A program made the position numbers and the translations under genes. From Limiplasma sp036652695 (lineage in GTDB: Bacteria; Bacillota; Clostridia; Christensenellales; Aristaeellaceae), in the NCBI GenBank assembly GCA_036652695.1, contig JAVVVJ010000082.1, positions 1 to 10,149 of the forward strand: 10,149 bases of DNA, given 5' to 3'. Shown here piece by piece: positions 1-6,789 of the stretch (the stretch's first letter is position 1; each line of letters begins with the position of its first letter). The notes under the pieces were generated by a model. That model worked only from the letters and a program-made list of their open reading frames with translations. It was not told where the DNA came from and ran no database searches.

Positions 1-951
1 GGCGCAGGGTGAGTCGATCACCTGCCCGGCAGGAATCTGCGCGGGCCAGCTGACCATGGCGGGAATGCGCACGCCGCCTTCAAACAGGCTGAATTTGTGC
101 CCGGTGAAGTGTCCGCTTGTGCCGCCGTAGTAAGGATCTTCGCGTCCGTCCAGCCAGTTGCGGGATTCGCGCGAGGGCCCGTTGTCGCTCTGGAAATAGA
201 TCAGCGTGTTTTCCAGCAGTCCCTGCCGCTCCAGCTCGGCGCGAATTTCGCCCATGCCGTCGTCCACGGCGCTGATCATCGCCGCCATAATCTGTCGATC
301 CCACGGCAGGTGCGCAAAGCGCTTGAGGTATTTCTCCGGCGCGTGCATGGGGTAGTGGGGCGCATTGTAGCCCACGTAAAGCACGAAGGGCTCCTGCTTG
401 TGCTCCTGAATGTATTCCACGCTCTTGCGCGTGATGAGATCGGTCATGTATTCGCCGTTTTGGTAGACTTCGTTTTCGTTATCCCACAGATCGTGCGTCG
501 GGTTGGTGTGGCCGTCGGCCATGCCCCAGTAGAAGATGTGAGAATAGTAATCAATGCAGCCCGCCATGAAGCCGTAGAACTGATCGAAGCCGTTGCACAG
601 AGGGCGGCTGTCGTCGGCAAGGCCTAAATGCCATTTGCCTACGATGCCCGTGTGATAGCCCTCCTTGTGCAGCGCCGTGCCGAACGTCGGCGTGGCCGAT
701 GTGAGCCCGGAGGCGCGGCGATGGCCTGCCAGAATGGCGCGCACACCCGCATAGCCGGGGTAGCGCCCCGTCAGCAGCGAAGCGCGAGAGGGCGAGCAGA
801 CGGGGGAATTGGAATACATGCAGGAAAAGCGCGCGCCGCTGCGCGCCATTTCGTCCAGATGCGGCGTGACGAAATCGGTCGCGCCCATGCAGCTCAGGTC
901 GCCGTAGCCCTGATCGTCGGTCATGATAACGATAATGTTAGGTTTGCTCAT
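1..951 (-). CDS. Sulfatase, Cys-type (S1 family), C-terminus missing at window edge
   Basis: This is the first 317 residues of a type I sulfatase, which hydrolyses sulfate esters. The signature CSPSR at residues 52-56 continues as xxLLTGR; C52 would be converted to formylglycine. Metal-site and catalytic candidates are D12-D13, K106 and H108 in GKWHLG, H199 in APH, D256-N257, and K286 in the conserved GHKFSLFEGGVRIP stretch (285-297). The alkaline-phosphatase-fold N-terminus (KPNIIVIMTDDQG) begins at residue 3, so the start is secure and there is no signal peptide. The enzyme is therefore probably cytoplasmic and would need a cytoplasmic maturase such as anSME (not in this window). It lies 16 bases after the dppF-like gene and lacks a good Shine-Dalgarno at normal spacing, which suggests translation coupled to the transporter genes. 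Substrate cannot be told from sequence. The gene continues beyond base 1. Confidence 0.93.
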   Translation of the reverse strand, partial: MSKPNIIVIMTDDQGYGDLSCMGATDFVTPHLDEMARSGARFSCMYSNSPVCSPSRASLLTGRYPGYAGVRAILAGHRRASGLTSATPTFGTALHKEGYHTGIVGKWHLGLADDSRPLCNGFDQFYGFMAGCIDYYSHIFYWGMADGHTNPTHDLWDNENEVYQNGEYMTDLITRKSVEYIQEHKQEPFVLYVGYNAPHYPMHAPEKYLKRFAHLPWDRQIMAAMISAVDDGMGEIRAELERQGLLENTLIYFQSDNGPSRESRNWLDGREDPYYGGTSGHFTGHKFSLFEGGVRIPAMVSWPAQIPAGQVIDSPCA

Positions 952-967
952 TGCTTTTGTGAGGCTG

Positions 968-1990
968 TCAGGCCCGCTCCTTCTTTGCATAAATGCTCAC
1001 GTCGATCGGCTGCTCCGGCGCTCCGTTTTCGTACAGGAAGCACTTCACGCGCCGCGTGCCGTTGACATATTCGGGGGGAATTTCGCGGCGGCAGCGCTCG
1101 GTGGCCAGCGGACAGCGCTGGCAGAACAGGCAGCCGGACTGATCCTTTTTCAGATCGGGTAAATCCTCGCTGGCCACCACGTCCACTGGCTGCTCGCGGA
1201 AGGGCTCCGGCGTGCTGCTCAAGAGCAGCACCGTATAAGGATGATACGGCTGGGCGATGATTTCGTCAATACCGCCGTATTCCACGGCGTTTCCGGCATA
1301 CATCACCACCATATCGTCCGCAATGTAGCGCGCGCTGGCGAGGTTGTGGGTGATGTACATCATCGTGAGATTCTTTTTAGCCTTCAGCTCCAGCAGCAGG
1401 TTCATGATGTCGATGCCGATGGATACATCCAGCATGGAGGTGGGTTCGTCCGCCACCAGAATTTCCGGCTCCACCGCCAGCGCGCGGGCGATGACGATGC
1501 GTTGCCGCTGGCCGCCGGAGAGCTGCGCCGGGTGCTTGCCCATGAAATCCTCGGCGGGAGTGAGGCCGACAAGTGTGAGCAGCTCCGTCACCCGCTCGTA
1601 CACCTGCTGGGATGAAAGCGAGGGAAAGTGGAGCGTCAGCGTGCGGCCGATGATGTTCTCAATCGTCTTGGCGGGATTGAGCGACGCGAAGGGATCCTGA
1701 AAGATCATCTGGATGTTGGCGTGCCACTTCTTCACATCCTCACGGGTTTTCACCTGTGATATGTCGCGCCCGTCCACCTCAATGGTTCCGCCGGTGGGCT
1801 CGTGCAGCTTCATGAGCATGCGCGCCATGGTGGTTTTGCCGCAGCCGCTTTCTCCCACCACGGCCAGCACTTCGCCCGCCTTGATGTCGAAGGAAACGTC
1901 GTTCACGGCATGAATGAAGGCTTTGTGCAGAAAACCGCCGTAGGGAAAGAACTTTTTGACATGCCGGAAACGGACTTTAACTTCTCTCAT
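968..1990 (-). CDS. Oligopeptide/dipeptide-type ABC transporter ATP-binding protein (DppF/OppF-like)
   Basis: One of two ATPases that power the adjacent permeases on the cytoplasmic face. In 340 residues it shows Walker A GESGCGKT (46-53), Q-loop Q98, signature LSGGQ (157-161), Walker B ILVADE (177-182), D-loop SMLD (185-188) and H-loop H215. The family's C-terminal extension follows, with C287, C290, C293, C300 and C317; this Cys-rich tail is typical of Opp/Dpp ATPases and may bind an Fe-S cluster. I chose the ATG at 1990 (MREVKVRF) because GGAGG lies 9 bases upstream. A start at 2062 would add 24 atypical residues and lacks that support. The start lies inside the end of the upstream ATPase gene (14-base overlap), implying coupled translation. 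Substrate class cannot be deduced: Opp/Dpp systems carry peptides, nickel or oligosaccharides. Confidence 0.93.
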   Translation of the reverse strand: MREVKVRFRHVKKFFPYGGFLHKAFIHAVNDVSFDIKAGEVLAVVGESGCGKTTMARMLMKLHEPTGGTIEVDGRDISQVKTREDVKKWHANIQMIFQDPFASLNPAKTIENIIGRTLTLHFPSLSSQQVYERVTELLTLVGLTPAEDFMGKHPAQLSGGQRQRIVIARALAVEPEILVADEPTSMLDVSIGIDIMNLLLELKAKKNLTMMYITHNLASARYIADDMVVMYAGNAVEYGGIDEIIAQPYHPYTVLLLSSTPEPFREQPVDVVASEDLPDLKKDQSGCLFCQRCPLATERCRREIPPEYVNGTRRVKCFLYENGAPEQPIDVSIYAKKERA

Positions 1991-2972
1991 GGCTCTGCAC
2001 CTCCGATGCGGCGAGATGGGGATAAAGGCAGGCGCAATAGTGCCTTTCTGAAAGCAGATCAAAAGACGGAAGCGCCCGCTTACATTTGTCTGTGCGCCGC
2101 ATGCAGCGGTCGTAGAACAGGCAGCCCTGCGGCGGTGTGATCAAATCGGGTACGCTGCCGGGAATGCCGTGCAGCTGCTTTTTTTCGCCCAGCAGCGAGG
2201 GGAACGCCTGCAAAAGGCCCTGCGAGTAGGGGTGCGCGCCACCTAGGCGCAGAATGGGAACAGGGGAAAGCTCCACCAGCCGTCCGGCATACATGATGCC
2301 GATGGTATCGCAGATCTCCAGCATCAGCGGCAGATCGTGCGTGATAAAGAGAATGGAGAAGCCCATTTCGTTTTTCAGCGCGATGATGCGGCGAATGATG
2401 TTGTATTGCACCACAACGTCCAGCGCGGTAGTCGGCTCGTCAAAAATGATGAGGTCGGGCTTGAGCGCGAGCGCCATGGCGATGACCACGCGCTGACGCA
2501 TGCCGCCGGAAAGCTCGTGCGGATAGGCGCGCAGACGGTCCTCGGAAATGTTCACCAGCGCCAGCAGCTCTTTCGCGCGCTCCATGGCCTGCGCCTTGGT
2601 CACCTTCTGGTGGGCGAGCAGCGCATCGCTGAGCTGACTGCCGATGGTGAGCACCGGGTTGAGATTGTTCATAGCGCTTTGCAGCACCATGCTCGTCTTT
2701 TCCCAGCGGAACAGCCGCAGACCCTCATCGTCCAGCGAAAGCACGTTCTTGCCGCTGAACACCACTTCGCCGTTGGGTATGGTGGCCGCGCCCTTAAGCA
2801 GGCGCATGATGGCAAACGCGGTGGTGGATTTGCCGCAGCCGCTTTCACCGGCCAGACCGAAAAATTCCCCCTTGTGAATGTCGAAGCTGACGTTGGAGAC
2901 AGCCTGCACCTTGCCGCGCTCCGCCTGATAGGCGACTGACAGATTCTTTACGGAGAGCAGGATTTCGTTCAT
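1977..2972 (-). CDS. Oligopeptide/dipeptide-type ABC transporter ATP-binding protein (DppD/OppD-like)
   Basis: The partner ATPase of the DppF-like protein, 331 residues. Visible motifs are Walker A GESGCGKS (42-49), Q-loop Q98, signature LSGGM (154-158), Walker B LIIFDE (174-179), the ALD D-loop (183-185) and H-loop H212. The C-terminal oligopeptide-ABC extension contains GCLFYDRC with C284 and C290, then C297, C313 and C315. The ATG at 2972 is preceded by AAGGAGG at good spacing. It follows the dppC-like gene by 16 bases and overlaps the next ATPase by 14 bases, so the two ATPases are probably made in equal amounts and work as a heterodimer. Family assignment is firm; gene-level naming is by operon position. 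Confidence 0.93.
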   Translation of the reverse strand: MNEILLSVKNLSVAYQAERGKVQAVSNVSFDIHKGEFFGLAGESGCGKSTTAFAIMRLLKGAATIPNGEVVFSGKNVLSLDDEGLRLFRWEKTSMVLQSAMNNLNPVLTIGSQLSDALLAHQKVTKAQAMERAKELLALVNISEDRLRAYPHELSGGMRQRVVIAMALALKPDLIIFDEPTTALDVVVQYNIIRRIIALKNEMGFSILFITHDLPLMLEICDTIGIMYAGRLVELSPVPILRLGGAHPYSQGLLQAFPSLLGEKKQLHGIPGSVPDLITPPQGCLFYDRCMRRTDKCKRALPSFDLLSERHYCACLYPHLAASEVQSHERS

Positions 2973-2988
2973 GTGGTTCTCCTCCTTC

Positions 2989-3876
2989 TTACAGCTTCAC
3001 CGCGCCGCCGCGATCGTTGGCGTAGATATCCAAAAATGAGTTGCCAATCAGCATAAAGCTGTAGCCCAGCGTAGCGATGCACAGGCCCGGCGGCAGAATC
3101 CACGCCCAAGCGCCGTAGAGAATGGCGCCGTTGTCAAAGGCGATGGAAAGAATCTGCCCCCAACTGATGAGCGACGGATCGCCGATGCCGAGGAAGGAAA
3201 GAGAGGCCTCGGTCAGCATGGCAGACGTGATGACCATCACCATGTTGGCCGTCACAACGGGGATGATGTTGGGCAGAATTTCCTTGAACATAATCTCCGC
3301 GCTGCTCATGCCCAGCGCCTTGGCCGCGTCCACGTAATCGCGGCGGGACTCGGTGAGCGTCTGCGAGCGGATGGAGCGCGCCATCCACATCCAACTCAGC
3401 ACGCCGATGATGATGACGATGTTGCTGATGCCCATGGTGGGCAGAAGCGAGGAAATGACGATCATGAAGGCCAGCATGGGGATGGTGAGGAACACGTCCA
3501 CAATGCGCATGAGTACCTCGCCCACCATGCCGCCCTTATAACCGGCGATAAGGCCGATGGCGGTTCCGATCAGGCTGGTGAGAAAGCCCGCCAGCAGGCC
3601 CACCAGCAGCGTCACGCGCGTGCCCTGCACCACCTGCGAGAAGATGTCCTGCCCATAGCTGTTCACGCCCAGCAGGTGCTCGGCGCTGGGCTTATCCCAT
3701 GTCATAAACTCAATCGCCTTGGGGTTGTAGGGCGCGATGAAATCCGCGAAGATGGCGACAAGCGAAAAGAACAGGATGATGCCCAGACCGATCTTGGCGC
3801 GCCGATTGCGCAGAATATATTTGCGAAGCGTGAGGTACCATTCGGGGAGTCGGTTGCTGTTTGCTGCTTTTTTCAT
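2989..3876 (-). CDS. ABC transporter permease (DppC/OppC-like)
   Basis: A 295-residue inner-membrane permease. A basic cytoplasmic N-terminus with RNRRAKIG (23-30) leads into the first membrane helix (about 30-50). Next comes the conserved DppC-type segment HLLGVNSYGQDIFSQVVQGTR (67-87), several hydrophobic helices, and the EAA coupling loop YVDAAKALGMSSAEIMFKEI (181-200) that docks on an ATPase. LTEASLSFLGIGDPSLISWG (221-240) is the usual motif of this subfamily. The ATG at 3876 has AGGGAGG about 8 bases upstream. It sits 14 bases after the dppB-like stop and pairs with that protein to form the translocation channel. Length and motifs are normal for the family. Confidence 0.94.
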   Translation of the reverse strand: MKKAANSNRLPEWYLTLRKYILRNRRAKIGLGIILFFSLVAIFADFIAPYNPKAIEFMTWDKPSAEHLLGVNSYGQDIFSQVVQGTRVTLLVGLLAGFLTSLIGTAIGLIAGYKGGMVGEVLMRIVDVFLTIPMLAFMIVISSLLPTMGISNIVIIIGVLSWMWMARSIRSQTLTESRRDYVDAAKALGMSSAEIMFKEILPNIIPVVTANMVMVITSAMLTEASLSFLGIGDPSLISWGQILSIAFDNGAILYGAWAWILPPGLCIATLGYSFMLIGNSFLDIYANDRGGAVKL

Positions 3877-3890
3877 TCTCTTTTCCTCCC

Positions 3891-4880
3891 TTACGCCAGC
3901 GAAACGCGCGGATCAATGAAAGGATAAATGACGTCCGCCAGGAAGTTCAGAGAGACAACGCTCAGGGCGATGATGGCAAAGCAGCCCTGAATCAGCGGAT
4001 AATCATGGCTCAGAATCGCGTTCATAATGGTCAAGCCGATGCCGGGGTAAGAGAAAATCATTTCCGTCGCAATAGCGCCGCTCACGGCGGTACCCAGCGA
4101 GAGCATCAGGCCGGTGAAGGAAGGCAGCATGGCATTGCGCAGCGCATAGCGCCGAAGAATGGAGCCGCGCTTAAGGCCCTTGGCCTGCGCAAGCGTGATG
4201 TAATCCTCGGAGAAAATCTGAAGGATGTTGGAGCGCATCATCACCAATCGACCCGCGAGCGATACCACGATAAGCGAAAGCACGGGCAGGAAGGCGTGAT
4301 AGGCAATGGAGCCGGCAAGCTCGAAGAAACCGATGTCGTCGCTCAGTCCGGCGGGCATGGCGTGCCCCATGGGGAACCAGCCCAGCGTATAACCAAGCAG
4401 CATCAAAATCAACATGCCCACAAAGAAGTAGGGCGTGGATTGCACATAGAAAGCGACGCCGACCGTGACGCGATCAAAAACGCTGCCCTTCTTCAGCGCC
4501 GCCAGCGTGCCCAGCACCCAGGCGATGGCGAAGGAGATGAGCGTGGAGGTGAGCACGATTAGCAGCGTCCACGGCATGGCCTGCGTGATGATCTGCCACA
4601 CGGGGACAGGAAAGGTGGAAAAGGAGATGCCCATGTCGCCATGGAGCAGATTGGAGAAATAGAGCACGTACTGTTCCCCGAGAGGTTTATCCAGTCCAAA
4701 CTGTGCCTTGAGCTTTTCAGCGTATTCCAGAGAACCCAGCGCGCTTTGGCTTGCCATTAAATCGGCGGGATCGCCGCCCATCATGCGCGGCAGGAGAAAA
4801 TTGATTGTCAGCGCAATCCAAAGAGTGAAGAGCGCGCTCAAAATCCTGCGCAAGAAGTAACTAGCCTTGATGTTTCTCAC
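3891..4880 (-). CDS. ABC transporter permease (DppB/OppB-like)
   Basis: A 329-residue permease and partner of the DppC-like protein. The N-terminal helix (about 10-30) is followed by the family's extracytoplasmic stretch, including FGLDKPLGEQY (61-71) and the GDMGISFS segment (81-88). The EAA loop is at 227-246 (YITLAQAKGLKRGSILRRYA). FSYPGIG (276-282), DYPLIQG (293-299) and the C-terminal YPFIDPRV (319-326) are diagnostic of DppB/OppB. The start is GTG at 4880; no in-frame ATG fits the conserved N-terminus, and the Shine-Dalgarno is weak (AAAGG about 12 bases upstream). An ATG two bases upstream (4882) is immediately followed by TGA and cannot make this protein. The weak start and the structured 121-base leader suggest lower expression than the binding protein. 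Confidence 0.93.
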   Translation of the reverse strand: MRNIKASYFLRRILSALFTLWIALTINFLLPRMMGGDPADLMASQSALGSLEYAEKLKAQFGLDKPLGEQYVLYFSNLLHGDMGISFSTFPVPVWQIITQAMPWTLLIVLTSTLISFAIAWVLGTLAALKKGSVFDRVTVGVAFYVQSTPYFFVGMLILMLLGYTLGWFPMGHAMPAGLSDDIGFFELAGSIAYHAFLPVLSLIVVSLAGRLVMMRSNILQIFSEDYITLAQAKGLKRGSILRRYALRNAMLPSFTGLMLSLGTAVSGAIATEMIFSYPGIGLTIMNAILSHDYPLIQGCFAIIALSVVSLNFLADVIYPFIDPRVSLA

Positions 4881-4910
4881 ATGAATCGACCGCCTTTAAG
4901 AAGTTCGCGA

Positions 4911-4929
4911 CAGGAGCGAACCGCTCCTG
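4911..4929 (-). repeat. Small perfect stem-loop in dppB leader
   Basis: An 8-bp perfect inverted repeat, CAGGAGCG with CGCTCCTG, separated by three bases. It lies in the transcribed spacer about 30 bases upstream of the dppB-like GTG start. There is no U-run after it, so it is not an obvious terminator. It may shape translation or RNA stability of the downstream genes; that role is inference. Confidence 0.6.
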
Positions 4930-4959
4930 CCCGGGAGGCACTCCGTAGAGAGGGCGGGC

Positions 4960-4994
4960 GGGCCGCCGCGCAGGGAGTTCCCACGCGGCGGCCC
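4960..4994 (-). promoter_or_regulatory. Strong GC-rich stem-loop between dppA-like and dppB-like genes
   Basis: An 11-bp perfect inverted repeat (GGGCCGCCGCG at 4960-4970 and CGCGGCGGCCC at 4984-4994) encloses 13 bases that themselves contain GGGA-TCCC pairing. In the transcript it starts about seven bases after the dppA-like stop codon. No T-run follows, so a full intrinsic terminator is unlikely. Such structures after solute-binding-protein genes are known to stabilise the upstream message, or partly terminate, so that binding protein exceeds permease. I infer that role from position and structure. Confidence 0.65.
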
Positions 4995-5001
4995 CTTCCC
5001 T

Positions 5002-6618
5002 TTAGTTGCAGTAGATAGAGATCAGGTTGAGAACGCTCTTGANNNNNNNNNNAGGCACGTCGTCGCGCCAGCCGCCGATGCGTCCGCCGTTATAGTAGGG
5101 GATATGGTCGCCCTGGTTGTACATCGGCAGACCCACATAGTCGCCCGCGATGATTTCCTGCGCCTTGTAGTACAGCTCCTTGCTCTTGGCAGCGTCGGTT
5201 TCCACGGCCATTTCGTCCAGCAGCACATCCAACTCGGCGTTGCGATAGCGGAAGTGGTTGTTGCCGGGGGTGGGCTCGCCGCTGGGAGCGGTCATGCTGG
5301 AATTGAAGCAGGAGTTCAGTGCGGCGTAAGGATCAGCCGGGAACGCATAGTTGTTCTGCAGCAGATCATACTTGCCGTTCTGGCGCAGGCTGGCCAGCTC
5401 GGCCCATGTGGCCAGCTTGGGAATGATTTCGATGCCGATGTTCAGCAGCCACTGCTGAATCATACCCGCTTCCATCTGCTGGGCGGGGGCGCCGGAGGCA
5501 TTGTGATAGGTGAAGGAGAGGCGCTTGCCGTCCTTCTGATACACGCCGTCGTCACCGAGCGTATAACCGGCGGTTTCCAGCACTTCGCGGGCAGCGGCAG
5601 GATCATAAGTCAGCTGCGCATTGGCTTCCTGATTCACCAGATCACCGAAGAGGTTGGGCAGCCAGCCCATGTTGACGGGGAATACGCCGTTGTATTCGGC
5701 CTTGGTGATCAGCGAGTTCTGATCGATGGCCATGCACATGGCTTTGCGAACTTCGCGGTCAGCCAGCAACTCGTTCTCAAAGTTGAACGAAACCACCCAG
5801 TTGGTCGTGCCGGCGTAGATCTGCATCTTGGCGTTGTCCTTGGTGAGGAATTCAGGGATGTTTGACATGGTGATGGTGCCGAAGCTCATGTCGATTTCAC
5901 CCTTAAGGAGAGAAAGGGACATGTTGGGAGAAGAGTTGTACATCATGATCACCAGACGATCCACGTTGGGCGCGCCTTGGAAATATTCCTTGTTCGCGCT
6001 GAACTGGATGTCAGTGCCGACGGTGTACTTGCTCCAGATGAAAGCGCCGGTGCCCACGGGAGAATCGTTGAGGTATTCGGGCACGTTGCCCACGGAGGCC
6101 CAGAGGTGCTCTGGCACGATGTAGAGCTCGCTCACATAGGAGAGCAGAGAGGGGAACGCGGACTTGCAGGTGACCACGACGGTGCTGCCATCGGCGGTTA
6201 CGCTGTCGAAGTGCTTCCACAGGCCGTAAACGTCCAGCGTGGTATCCTTAATCATGTTGTAGGTGAAGGCCACGTCGGCGGCGGTGAACGGCTCGCCGTC
6301 ATGCCACTTCACGCCCTCGCGGATTTTGAAGGTCATTTGGGTGTAATCGTCGTTCCAGCTCCACTCCTCGGCCAGCACGGGGCTGTATTCGCCGGAGAGG
6401 GGATTGTAGTACACCAGCGCGTCGTAGATCAGCGTGCGCAGATTGCTGTTCCAAGTTCCGTTGGTGACGTAGGGGTTTTTGTTGGACATTTGCGTGTCGA
6501 GAATGTACTCGCCCACAGTGAGGGTGCCGCCCTGCTTGGCTTCGTCGGCCAGAGCCGTGACGGAAACCAGACTCATCAGCATCACGAGAGACAGGATGAC
6601 GGAGAGAACTCGCTTCAT
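5002..6618 (-). CDS. ABC transporter substrate-binding protein, family 5 (DppA/OppA-like)
   Basis: First gene of the operon, 538 residues as filled, and the part that captures the substrate outside the cell. A hydrophobic signal peptide (1-24, ending TALA before DE) is followed by the family-5 pattern LAEEWSWNDDYTQMTFKIRE (82-101), EGVKWHDGEPFTAADV (101-116), and SPVGTGAFIW (186-195). There is no lipobox cysteine (the first Cys is residue 151), so this appears to be a signal-peptidase I substrate rather than the lipoprotein usual for monoderm Firmicutes. The ATG at 6618 is set by a perfect AAAGGAGGT eight bases upstream. Ten Ns interrupt codons 523-526, near the C-terminus; the residues after it (KSVLNLISIYCN) give a plausible end, but the true length there is unknown. 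Family 5 includes binders of peptides, nickel and oligosaccharides, so the ligand is open. Confidence 0.93.
   Translation of the reverse strand: MKRVLSVILSLVMLMSLVSVTALADEAKQGGTLTVGEYILDTQMSNKNPYVTNGTWNSNLRTLIYDALVYYNPLSGEYSPVLAEEWSWNDDYTQMTFKIREGVKWHDGEPFTAADVAFTYNMIKDTTLDVYGLWKHFDSVTADGSTVVVTCKSAFPSLLSYVSELYIVPEHLWASVGNVPEYLNDSPVGTGAFIWSKYTVGTDIQFSANKEYFQGAPNVDRLVIMMYNSSPNMSLSLLKGEIDMSFGTITMSNIPEFLTKDNAKMQIYAGTTNWVVSFNFENELLADREVRKAMCMAIDQNSLITKAEYNGVFPVNMGWLPNLFGDLVNQEANAQLTYDPAAAREVLETAGYTLGDDGVYQKDGKRLSFTYHNASGAPAQQMEAGMIQQWLLNIGIEIIPKLATWAELASLRQNGKYDLLQNNYAFPADPYAALNSCFNSSMTAPSGEPTPGNNHFRYRNAELDVLLDEMAVETDAAKSKELYYKAQEIIAGDYVGLPMYNQGDHIPYYNGGRIGGWRDDVPXXXXKSVLNLISIYCN
5043..5052. other. 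Assembly gap (10 N) inside dppA-like gene
   Basis: A run of ten N lies about 12 codons before the stop of the binding-protein gene. Ten is a common filler length, so the real number of missing bases is uncertain. Ten happens to keep the frame open to the TAA at 5002. Confidence 0.97.
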
Positions 6619-6626
6619 GAATGAAA

Positions 6627-6635
6627 ACCTCCTTT
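6627..6635 (-). promoter_or_regulatory. Ribosome binding site of dppA-like gene
   Basis: AAAGGAGGT on the minus strand, a near-complete match to the anti-Shine-Dalgarno, eight bases before the ATG at 6618. It is the strongest site in the operon, in keeping with high expression of a binding protein. Confidence 0.9.
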
Positions 6636-6670
6636 AGTTGTTGCAGCGCATTCACGCCCTGTATGATCGA

Positions 6671-6699
6671 ATTATAGATTTTTCGCCGAAAAGTCACAA
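6671..6699 (-). promoter_or_regulatory. Promoter of the transporter-sulfatase operon
   Basis: On the minus strand, TTGTGA (6694-6699) and a perfect TATAAT (6671-6676) are separated by 17 bases. Transcription would begin near 6664 and give a leader of about 45 bases before the ATG at 6618. The spacer contains a palindrome listed separately. A second TTGACA at 6721-6726 on the same strand has no matching -10 box. Confidence 0.7.
6680..6692. promoter_or_regulatory. Palindrome within the dppA promoter spacer, possible operator
   Basis: TTTTCG-C-CGAAAA is a perfect 6-bp inverted repeat around one base, lying wholly between the -35 and -10 boxes of the transporter promoter. A protein bound there would block polymerase. 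It might equally be chance in an AT-rich promoter; no regulator is assigned. Confidence 0.35.
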
Positions 6700-6719
6700 T
6701 GGGAAATGTTAACGGCTTC

Positions 6720-6748
6720 TTGTCAAATCTTCAGGTTTGTGCCATACT
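6720..6748 (+). promoter_or_regulatory. Promoter of the two-component system
   Basis: TTGTCA (6720-6725), 17 bases, then CATACT (6743-6748), preceded by a TG extended -10 (TGC at 6740-6742). The predicted start near 6755 leaves a leader of about 35 bases before the regulator. It is divergent from the transporter promoter, with the two -35 boxes about 20 bases apart, so one bound regulator could affect both. Confidence 0.6.
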
Positions 6749-6772
6749 GTTGAAAACAAAGGAGAAATGGCG

Positions 6773-6782
6773 AAGGAGGAGG
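6773..6782 (+). promoter_or_regulatory. Ribosome binding site that fixes the GTG start of the response regulator
   Basis: AAGGAGGAGG precedes the GTG at 6790 at suitable spacing. No ATG or other start occurs in that frame between it and the upstream in-frame TGA at 6751, so the GTG start is well supported. Confidence 0.8.
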
Positions 6783-6789
6783 CGGCTGG

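Noticed and set aside
97..1065. Two adjacent plus-strand open frames with continuous coverage
   Set aside because: They are the complement of the sulfatase gene, which has a complete active-site signature on the minus strand.
3861..4562. Long open frame of 233 codons on the plus strand
   Set aside because: It lies opposite the dppB-like and dppC-like genes, has low-complexity composition rich in His, Arg and Gln, and shows no motif; it is an antisense shadow of GC-rich coding sequence.
4960..4994. Intrinsic terminator after the binding-protein gene
   Set aside because: The stem is strong but the bases after it are GC-rich with no T-run, so a full stop of transcription is not supported.
5104..5865. 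Open frame of 253 codons on the plus strand
   Set aside because: Entirely antisense to the binding-protein gene, with no ribosome binding site or recognisable domain.
6721..6726. Perfect TTGACA on the minus strand as the main -35 box of the transporter promoter
   Set aside because: No -10-like hexamer lies 16-18 bases downstream; the TTGTGA-17-TATAAT pair is better.
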